From JAWOJF01 sp046481785 (GTDB lineage: Bacteria > Bacteroidota > Ignavibacteria > Ignavibacteriales > Ignavibacteriaceae): a DNA stretch of 11,231 nt. A program made the position numbers and the translations under genes. Location: assembly GCA_046481785.1 (NCBI GenBank), contig JAWOJF010000293.1, positions 1 through 11,231 on the forward strand. Reading direction: 5' to 3'. Shown here one piece after another: positions 5,875 to 11,231 of the stretch. The notes below the pieces were generated by a model. It did no database searches. It saw only the letters and a program-made list of their open reading frames with translations, and had not been told where the DNA came from. Numbering within the stretch: the first letter of the stretch is position 1; every line of letters starts with the position of its first letter.

Positions 5875-7218
5875 TTATTTTCTTATAATTTTTAAAAGCT
5901 CTTCTGTTTTTTCTTCCATTAGTTTTTTATCACCGCGGCTTTCAACATTCAGGCGGATGATCGGTTCGGTGTTGGATATTCTTAAATTAAACCGCCAGTC
6001 AGGATACTCCACACTTACACCATCAAGATGATCTACTATGCCGTCGGAATATTTTTCTTCAATCTCTTTTAATTTTCCGGCAGGATCCTTAATTGTAGAA
6101 TTAATTTCTCCTGAGCATGGATATGCAGCAATCATTTCTTCAACAAGCTGAGAGAAAGGTTTGTTCTCTTCAGATATTAATTGCAGTATAAGCAGGAAGG
6201 GGATCATTCCGCTGTCTGAATATGCATTATCTCTGAAATAATGGTGTGCCGACATTTCACCGCCGTATATTGCATTAACTTCACGCATTTTCTCTTTTAT
6301 GTATGCATGTCCGCTTTTTGAAACTACAGCATTACCGCCGTTATTTTTTACCACATCCAGGGTATTCCAGACTAAGCGCGGATCATGGATAATATTTTCT
6401 CCTTTATTCTTTTTCAGAATTGATTTAGCAAGCAGTCCTACTATATAATATCCCTCAATAAAATTCCCCTTTTCATCAAAGAAAAAGCATCTGTCATAAT
6501 CGCCGTCCCATGCAACCCCAAGGTCAGCTTTATTGCTAAGAACAGCATCAATAGTTGCTTTCCTGTTCTCAATCAATAAGGGATTTGGAACACCATGGGG
6601 AAAATCCGAGTCAGGTTCATGGTACAGTTTAATCATTTTAACAGGTATTTGTTTCTCAAGTGCATCAAGAGCAGGCCCTGCACACCCGTTGCCCGAATTA
6701 ACAACCACTTTTAAGGGATTTATTTTTGCCGGGTCGTAAAATTTTCTGAGATTACTTATAAAACCGCTCATTACATCCTGGTGTTTTGTATCTCCGGGGT
6801 CTCCATGTTCCTCTATTTCATTATTAAGTATCATTCTTTCAACTTCATTTAAACCCGAGTCATACCCTACCGGGACAGAATTTTTCCTAACAAATTTCAT
6901 CCCGTTATATTCGGGCGGATTATGGCTGGCAGTAATCATTATACCGCCATCTGCCTCCAGTGCCGAAGTAGCATAATATACCATCTCTGTTCCGCACAAG
7001 CCGATATCAATAACATCAACGCCGCTGTCATTTAATCCTCTTATCAAAGCATCCGATATTGCTTCGGATGATTTTCTTATATCATGGCCGATAACCATTG
7101 TACCGGCGTTAATAAATTTTGAATATGTTTTCCCTATTTTATATGCCAGTTCTACATTTAATTCAGAAGGAACTTTCCCCCTGATGTCATATGCTTTAAA
7201 GCAATTTAATTTTTCCAT
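5875..7218 (-). CDS. manB: Phosphomannomutase (ManB/CpsG type)
   Basis: This 447-residue cytoplasmic alpha-D-phosphohexomutase is predicted to interconvert mannose-6-phosphate and mannose-1-phosphate, supplying GDP-mannose for surface polysaccharide. Its length is close to E. coli CpsG/ManB and every family signature is present. The start is KLNCFKAYDIRG. The phosphoserine loop is TASHNP (S98), the metal loop DGDYDR (238-243), the sugar loop GEMSAHHYF (320-328) and the phosphate-binding loop RISNTEP (413-419). The GEMSAHHYF and DWRFNLR segments match CpsG more than PgcA-type phosphoglucomutases, though dual activity on glucose phosphates is possible. The start is supported by a GGAG ribosome site (7231-7228 on the complement) 9 nt upstream. 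It is transcribed towards the giant gene and is divergent from the zinc-ribbon gene. No other GDP-mannose gene is in the window. Confidence 0.95.
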   Translation of the reverse strand: MEKLNCFKAYDIRGKVPSELNVELAYKIGKTYSKFINAGTMVIGHDIRKSSEAISDALIRGLNDSGVDVIDIGLCGTEMVYYATSALEADGGIMITASHNPPEYNGMKFVRKNSVPVGYDSGLNEVERMILNNEIEEHGDPGDTKHQDVMSGFISNLRKFYDPAKINPLKVVVNSGNGCAGPALDALEKQIPVKMIKLYHEPDSDFPHGVPNPLLIENRKATIDAVLSNKADLGVAWDGDYDRCFFFDEKGNFIEGYYIVGLLAKSILKKNKGENIIHDPRLVWNTLDVVKNNGGNAVVSKSGHAYIKEKMREVNAIYGGEMSAHHYFRDNAYSDSGMIPFLLILQLISEENKPFSQLVEEMIAAYPCSGEINSTIKDPAGKLKEIEEKYSDGIVDHLDGVSVEYPDWRFNLRISNTEPIIRLNVESRGDKKLMEEKTEELLKIIRK

Positions 7219-7266
7219 TTATTGAGTCTCCGGGCTTTTAGGTTGAAAAAATATCATGGAATTAAT

Positions 7267-7334
7267 TCTGAATTACAATTGTAGCTGAAAGATAGTACAT
7301 TTGGTTCAAAAATAGTGTGAACTGGTAATTCAGA
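7267..7334. promoter_or_regulatory. Divergent intergenic region with 10-nt inverted repeat
   Basis: In the 180-bp gap between manB (- strand) and the zinc-ribbon gene (+ strand), TCTGAATTAC (7267-7276) and GTAATTCAGA (7325-7334) form a perfect inverted repeat. GAATTAATTC (7259-7268) is a separate 10-nt palindrome. On the complement, TATTTTTG (7314-7307) fits the Bacteroidota -7 consensus TANNTTTG and would give manB a leader of about 85 nt, but no convincing -33 box is seen. An operator or promoter is possible; AT-rich chance is the alternative. Confidence 0.3.
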
Positions 7335-7398
7335 CTGTTTAAAATAAAAAATTTACAAGAGAAATATTTTTCAATAGACTTTTTGTTTAATACTGCTT

Positions 7399-7740
7399 AT
7401 GTTTAGTCACAAAATATTGAGGGAGCACATTATCGCTACTAAGGATACCATTAAATGGCACTTCGCTAAATGCAACAATTCCAGATGTAATTCCATTTTT
7501 CTGGTTAACCCTGAGGAAACACCCGGGGATTTGGGGTTTATTTGTCCGGAATGCAGTACAAAAACAACTACTTCACATGTAGTACAGTGCTCAAGCTGTA
7601 AAACAATTCTGAATTTTGTACGTGCCGCTCCAAATGAGGAAAAGGTTGTTTTTAATGTTCCGAAATGCTCTCATTGTATCGGCACAGTTGAAGATGAATG
7701 GGAAATTGAACCATTATATCAGCCGGACTCTTATATCTGA
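7399..7740 (+). CDS. Eight-cysteine double zinc-ribbon-like protein, unknown function
   Basis: I do not recognise this 113-residue family. It has no signal peptide and is probably cytoplasmic. Eight cysteines form four pairs: C25/C30, C49/C52 (CPEC), C64/C67 (CSSC) and C90/C93 (CSHC). This arrangement suggests two consecutive zinc ribbons, the first using 25/30/49/52 and the second 64/67/90/93. There is no catalytic motif, and an RNA-, DNA- or protein-binding adaptor is the usual role for such folds. Start choice is uncertain: ATG at 7399 has no ribosome site. A GAGGGAG sequence (7419-7425) lies just inside, before in-frame ATT/ATC codons, but non-canonical initiation there would be rare. The gene stands alone, divergent from manB and 229 nt before the peptidase gene. 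Confidence 0.75.
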   Translation: MFSHKILREHIIATKDTIKWHFAKCNNSRCNSIFLVNPEETPGDLGFICPECSTKTTTSHVVQCSSCKTILNFVRAAPNEEKVVFNVPKCSHCIGTVEDEWEIEPLYQPDSYI

Positions 7741-7863
7741 TTCTGCTGCTGTCATCGCTGCCATTATCTGATTATATTATTCTTACTTTAACCCGGTGTA
7801 TGTTCGTAACAAATGTTATGATGCACTTCTGTTTCCATTTTCCAAAGGAATATGTGCTATAAG

Positions 7864-7888
7864 TCTTAATATATTACATCTTAATATA
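7864..7888. repeat. 10-nt direct repeat upstream of S46 peptidase gene
   Basis: TCTTAATATA occurs at 7864-7873 and again at 7879-7888, a 15-bp period, about 80-105 bp before the peptidase start. A degenerate relative (ACATCTATATTAA) lies at 7937-7949. It could be a paired regulator site or simply AT-rich coincidence. The rest of the 7741-7969 gap shows no gene and no clear terminator. Confidence 0.3.
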
Positions 7889-7969
7889 GTTTAGTGTATT
7901 ATTACCTTTTTCACCATCCCAAATAATCTTATTTTTACATCTATATTAATTTAATACTGGATAGTACTA

Positions 7970-10156
7970 TTGAAATCTCTTAATAATATAGTGTATGTTT
8001 TATTTCTGCTTCTAATTTCAGGCTGTTCATTTACTCAGAAAATTGAAAAAGATACAGTTAATATTAAGCACTCACCCGCCGCTAATATTTTAGATACTGT
8101 AAAAGCCGGAAAATTTGATAACGGCAAAATGTGGACTTTTGAATATCCGCCGGTAGATTATTTCACCAAAGAATATGACTTTACACCCTCTCAGAAGTGG
8201 CTGGACGATGTCCGTCTCTCAACACTCCGTTTTGCAACATATTGTTCTGCGTCTTTTATATCAGAAGACGGATTGATAATGACCAATAATCACTGCGCCA
8301 GGGAAAGTGCTGTTGAAGTTTCATGGGAAGGGGAAGATTTGCAGAAAAACGGGTTTTATGCTGAAACACTTGCAGAAGAAAGACCCGTACCCGGCTTATT
8401 TGTTGACCAGCTTGTATTAATAAAAGACGTTACTGATGAAATTAAAACAGCAATGGATAAAGGTAGTACTGAACGGGAGAAAATTGAAAACGAAGAAAAA
8501 ATTATTACAGAGATAGAAAAAAGGGAAGGGGATGCAACAGGGTTATCGGTTTCTGTTACTCCCCTGTATAACGGCGGAAAATATTCTCTTTACGGATATA
8601 AACGTTATAATGATGTCAGACTCGTTTTTACCCCTGAACATCTTTTGGGGCATTTCGGCGGAGAGTATGATAATTTTACCTACCCGCGGTATAACATGGA
8701 TTTTGCTTTCTTCAGAGTTTATGAAAACGGATCACCGTTAAAGACTAATAATTATTTTAAATGGAGTAAAAACGGAGCTGAACCTGGTGAACCGGTTTTT
8801 GTTGTTGGAAATCCCGGTTCAACCAACAGGCTGCTTACCGTAGCGCAATTGGAGTTTCTCAGGGATGTTTCGTATCCTAATACTTTGGAGTTATACTCTT
8901 CACTGGTAAATTTTTATCAGGAACTTATTGAACAGAAAGCCGATTCCAGTGAGAATATTTATGTGCAGTTATTACGTTATATGAATGCTAAAAAAGTTTA
9001 TGAGGGTCTGATTGCCGGGTTAAATGATCCTATTCTTATGCAAAGAAAAAAAGATTTTGAGAATACGTTTAAAAATGAAGTTAGCGGCAGAAGTGAATTA
9101 AATGATAAATACAGTGATCTTTGGGACAGGATTGCTGAAATTCAAAATGAGCTGAGAATTTTGACAGGTAAAATAGATGCCTTAACCCTTGACCAGGAAA
9201 AATCCCCGATTTATTTTTTTGTTGCACAGGATGTTATTGATCTTGCAGATGAACTAAATATGCCGGAAGATGAGAGAAATGAAAATTATGCCGGACCTGA
9301 ACTGGATAGTACTATTTCTGCCATTATTCCCGAAGATTATGAACATAAATTAAATAAAGAGCTTCTTACAAACCAGCTTCGGGATTTGATTAACAGTATG
9401 GGGCAAGATGACCCCTTTGTTCAAAAAATTACCGGTGGAAGAAACGCAGAAGGTGCTGCCGATCATATGCTGGAAAATTCAGTAATAGATAACCCCGATG
9501 AATTGCGGCTGCTGATAAAACAGGGTTCTTCAGCAATTTTTAATTCAAATGATCTGTTTATTTATTTTGTTATCAATTCATTAAAAAGCATGAATGAATT
9601 TGAGCGAAGATCGATTGGGCTGGGTAATACTGAAGAAATATATACACAAATGCTTGGAGAAGCATTCTTTGAAGTTTATGGAACATCAATTCCACCGGAT
9701 GCAACTTTTACATTAAGGATCTCTGACGGAGTTGTTGAAGGCTATCAATACAATGGAACTATTGCCCCGCCGATAACTACATTTTACGGGTTATATGACA
9801 GGTATTATTCATTTGAAGGAGAGTATCCGTGGGATTTACCTGAAAAATGGCAGAATCCTTCTGAAGATTTTGATCTGGAAACTCCGTTTAATTTTGTTTC
9901 AACAAATGATATAACAGGCGGCAGTTCAGGGAGTCCCGTTATAAATAAAGAAGCAGAAATAGTAGGCGTAGCATTTGACGGCAATATAGAAAGTCTGCCG
10001 GGAAGTTTTATTTTCAGGACAGAAAGAAACAGGATGGTATCAGTTCATTCTGCCGGAATTATGGAAGCATTATCTGATATGTACGAGACGGACCGGTTAG
10101 TTGATGAGATCCTTAACGGAAAAATTACAAAAAAGGAAACGGCATTAACGGATTAA
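7970..10156 (+). CDS. S46-family dipeptidyl peptidase lipoprotein (DPP7-like)
   Basis: This 728-residue serine exopeptidase is predicted to release N-terminal dipeptides from peptides outside the cytoplasm. Residues 1-18 form a lipoprotein signal with lipobox LISGC and lipidated C19; family members are more often soluble periplasmic proteins. The chymotrypsin-like triad is H108 (TNNHC), D244 (YNMDFAFFRVYENG) and S653 (GGSSGSPV). The His-Asp spacing of 136 equals that of P. gingivalis DPP7. The long middle part is the helical domain that caps the site in this family. Eighteen residues after S653 lies G671 in FDGN: this position is Gly in DPP7 and Arg in DPP11, so a preference for hydrophobic rather than acidic P1 residues is likely (inference). 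The start is TTG at 7970: an in-frame stop just upstream leaves no ATG, and the lipoprotein signal begins there. It is convergent with the next gene. Confidence 0.92.
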   Translation: MKSLNNIVYVLFLLLISGCSFTQKIEKDTVNIKHSPAANILDTVKAGKFDNGKMWTFEYPPVDYFTKEYDFTPSQKWLDDVRLSTLRFATYCSASFISEDGLIMTNNHCARESAVEVSWEGEDLQKNGFYAETLAEERPVPGLFVDQLVLIKDVTDEIKTAMDKGSTEREKIENEEKIITEIEKREGDATGLSVSVTPLYNGGKYSLYGYKRYNDVRLVFTPEHLLGHFGGEYDNFTYPRYNMDFAFFRVYENGSPLKTNNYFKWSKNGAEPGEPVFVVGNPGSTNRLLTVAQLEFLRDVSYPNTLELYSSLVNFYQELIEQKADSSENIYVQLLRYMNAKKVYEGLIAGLNDPILMQRKKDFENTFKNEVSGRSELNDKYSDLWDRIAEIQNELRILTGKIDALTLDQEKSPIYFFVAQDVIDLADELNMPEDERNENYAGPELDSTISAIIPEDYEHKLNKELLTNQLRDLINSMGQDDPFVQKITGGRNAEGAADHMLENSVIDNPDELRLLIKQGSSAIFNSNDLFIYFVINSLKSMNEFERRSIGLGNTEEIYTQMLGEAFFEVYGTSIPPDATFTLRISDGVVEGYQYNGTIAPPITTFYGLYDRYYSFEGEYPWDLPEKWQNPSEDFDLETPFNFVSTNDITGGSSGSPVINKEAEIVGVAFDGNIESLPGSFIFRTERNRMVSVHSAGIMEALSDMYETDRLVDEILNGKITKKETALTD

Positions 10157-10223
10157 GAACATGGCTGCATTAACTAATTCATGCAATCATGCTTTCGTGC
10201 ATTTATGCTGATATATTTGTACC

Positions 10224-10775
10224 TTATAATGTATACTTGGTTTGTAAATGGATCGAAAAATATTTTGGAAACGTGCCTCCAAATGCAAAAGCATACTCAG
10301 TACCTAATGCAAGTTTAAATCCTTTTTTATACAAATCTGTAAAATCTATTCCTGCTGCTAAGGAAAAGACAACACCAAAATTCCATGAGTTCGTAAATGA
10401 AAAAGTTCTGTCATTCAGGTAGACAAATCCAACTCCTTCTTCAAGGAAATAATTATTTTCATAATCCTGCGTAATTATACCTTTAAGAGAAATTCCTTTT
10501 ATAAAAGGGAAGTAGCTGTTTCTTGTTCCGGGTAGTATATTATCAAAATCACCATTATAAATAAAACTCAGCCTGTTGTAGAAATGACTGCTGAATCCAA
10601 GGTCAACATCCAGGAAAAGTGATGAAGTAAAGCTGCCGATATCGGGCGAATCCCCACTGATATATCCGCCGCCAACCGAAGCGCCAAGAGCAAGACTTTG
10701 CGCGCGGGTATTATTGTTAATAATCACACTTAATATTAACAAAACAAAAACTGCAACACGGCCAAAAGTATTCAT
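10224..10775 (-). CDS. Small outer-membrane beta-barrel-like protein
   Basis: This 183-residue exported protein has a signal peptide (about 1-25, hydrophobic VAVFVLLILSVII, cleavage near RA/QS). The remainder is made of short alternating hydrophobic/polar stretches with Gly and aromatic residues (for example FLDVDLGFSSHFYNRLSFIY), as in 8-stranded outer-membrane barrels. The chain ends HLQTKYTL, without the usual terminal Phe. No cysteines or catalytic motif are visible, and I cannot name a family beyond OmpX/porin-like barrels. The length is normal for such proteins. A weak ribosome site (TGGAAA) lies about 7 nt before ATG. It is convergent with the S46 gene across 67 nt and divergent from gldC. 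Confidence 0.75.
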   Translation of the reverse strand: MNTFGRVAVFVLLILSVIINNNTRAQSLALGASVGGGYISGDSPDIGSFTSSLFLDVDLGFSSHFYNRLSFIYNGDFDNILPGTRNSYFPFIKGISLKGIITQDYENNYFLEEGVGFVYLNDRTFSFTNSWNFGVVFSLAAGIDFTDLYKKGFKLALGTEYAFAFGGTFPKYFSIHLQTKYTL

Positions 10776-10847
10776 GTAATTTTCCAGTTATAAATCTGAT
10801 AAAATTAAAATAAAGAATTTAGAGTTATAATAAAGTGGGAAATTAAA

Positions 10848-10855
10848 TATATTTG
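10848..10855 (+). promoter_or_regulatory. Candidate -7 box for gldC
   Basis: TATATTTG matches the Bacteroidota -7 consensus TANNTTTG exactly. The region about 20 nt upstream has no clear TTG -33 box (only TTTAG near 10818-10822). It would give gldC a leader of roughly 75 nt that includes the hairpin at 10878-10909. The call rests on one box in AT-rich DNA. Confidence 0.35.
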
Positions 10856-10877
10856 CATTTCAATAAATTAGAACGGT

Positions 10878-10909
10878 AATAAACCCCTATTCCAAAAACC
10901 GGGTTTATT
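10878..10909 (+). terminator. Terminator-like hairpin in the gldC leader
   Basis: AATAAACCC (10878-10886) pairs perfectly with GGGTTTATT (10901-10909) around a 14-nt loop, and the descending arm runs into TTTG. It lies 25 nt before the gldC start. The upstream gene is on the other strand, so there is no + strand transcript for it to end except one arising in this gap. That makes a leader or attenuator structure as plausible as a terminator. Confidence 0.4.
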
Positions 10910-10934
10910 TTTGAAATTAATTTAAGGAGTTATA

Positions 10935-11231
10935 ATGGCAAAAAAATCTGAAATAAGATTATTTGTTGAGCTGGATGATAACAGGATACCCGAAAAAATT
11001 GAATGGGAAGCTACCGATGCGGGTTTTAACGGGAGGAAAGAAGCAAACTCAATGATGGTTTCTTTCTGGGATAAAAGTGATAAAGTTACACTGGGGATTG
11101 ATCTGTGGACCAAAGAGATGCTTGTTGATGATATGAATATCCATACCCACCAGGTACTGCTTAAACTTGCCGATACATACAGGAAGGCAACAAAAAATGC
11201 CGAAGGTGCAGAACTGATTGAAAATTTTGCC
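10935..11231 (+). CDS. gldC: Gliding motility protein GldC, 3' end beyond window
   Basis: The first 99 codons of a GldC-family protein run open to the window edge; the family is usually about 110 residues, so little is missing. Recognisable segments are KKSEIRLFVELDDN near the start, PEKIEWEATDAG, a SFWDK strand and IDLWTKEMLVDDMN. The protein has no signal peptide and is cytoplasmic. In Flavobacterium, gldC lies beside gldB and loss of it reduces gliding; its biochemical role is not defined. A strong ribosome site, AAGGAG (10924-10929), sits 5 nt before ATG. Whether this host actually glides cannot be judged from one gene. Confidence 0.9.
   Translation, partial: MAKKSEIRLFVELDDNRIPEKIEWEATDAGFNGRKEANSMMVSFWDKSDKVTLGIDLWTKEMLVDDMNIHTHQVLLKLADTYRKATKNAEGAELIENFA

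Noticed and set aside
10157..10223. Terminator between the convergent peptidase and barrel genes
   Set aside because: ATGCA/TGCAT segments can pair weakly but there is no T run or stable stem.
10189..10422. 77-codon + strand open frame after the peptidase gene
   Set aside because: It mostly overlaps, on the opposite strand, the 3' part of the exported barrel-like gene and has no ribosome site or recognisable domain.
10224..10775. Lipid A deacylase (PagL-like) identity for the barrel protein
   Set aside because: The general barrel look is similar, but the His-x-Ser catalytic motif of PagL is not visible in the expected C-terminal region.
10922..11113. Minus-strand open frame at the right end
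   Set aside because: It is antisense to gldC, whose family identity and strong ribosome site are clear.

Overview
The window looks like a chromosomal segment of an AT-rich, Gram-negative, gliding/T9SS-type bacterium. Ignavibacteria (Ignavibacteriales) or another lineage of the Bacteroidota/Chlorobiota group is most likely. The evidence is a giant secreted protein ending in a type IX secretion sorting domain with the NYPNPFNPST motif typical of that group, an S46-family dipeptidyl peptidase lipoprotein, the start of gldC, and weak TANNTTTG-like promoter boxes. The lineage is an inference from gene families; no rRNA is present.

Layout. Positions 1-462 hold no gene. They contain a cluster of short palindromes with a shared YTAAAR centre, a 15-copy hexanucleotide array (CTTGNN), and two adjacent hairpins ending in a T run. 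A two-gene unit follows on the + strand: a stand-alone receiver-domain response regulator (463-807) and, 9 nt later, a 1573-residue T9SS cargo protein (817-5538). The cargo has three LamG-like copies, a glycine-rich beta-helix-like block, Fn3-like linkers and a C-terminal sorting domain. Just ahead of the sorting domain its gene carries a heptanucleotide repeat and a GC-rich palindrome, both read through in frame. Positions 5539-5874 are non-coding, with a second copy of the palindrome family (5585-5685) and a GC-rich structured spacer.

On the - strand lies a phosphomannomutase of the ManB/CpsG type (5875-7218). It is divergent from a small eight-cysteine, double zinc-ribbon protein (7399-7740). 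Next come an S46 peptidase lipoprotein (7970-10156, TTG start) and, convergent with it, a small outer-membrane beta-barrel-like protein (10224-10775, - strand). The window ends inside gldC (10935 onward, + strand).

How they fit together. Most products belong to the cell envelope: a secreted surface protein, a GDP-mannose precursor enzyme for surface polysaccharide, a periplasmic or surface peptidase, an outer-membrane protein and a gliding-associated protein. No single pathway is evident. The part most worth a second look is the regulator/cargo pair, which is flanked by related palindromic repeats and has simple-sequence repeats both upstream of it and inside it next to the secretion signal.
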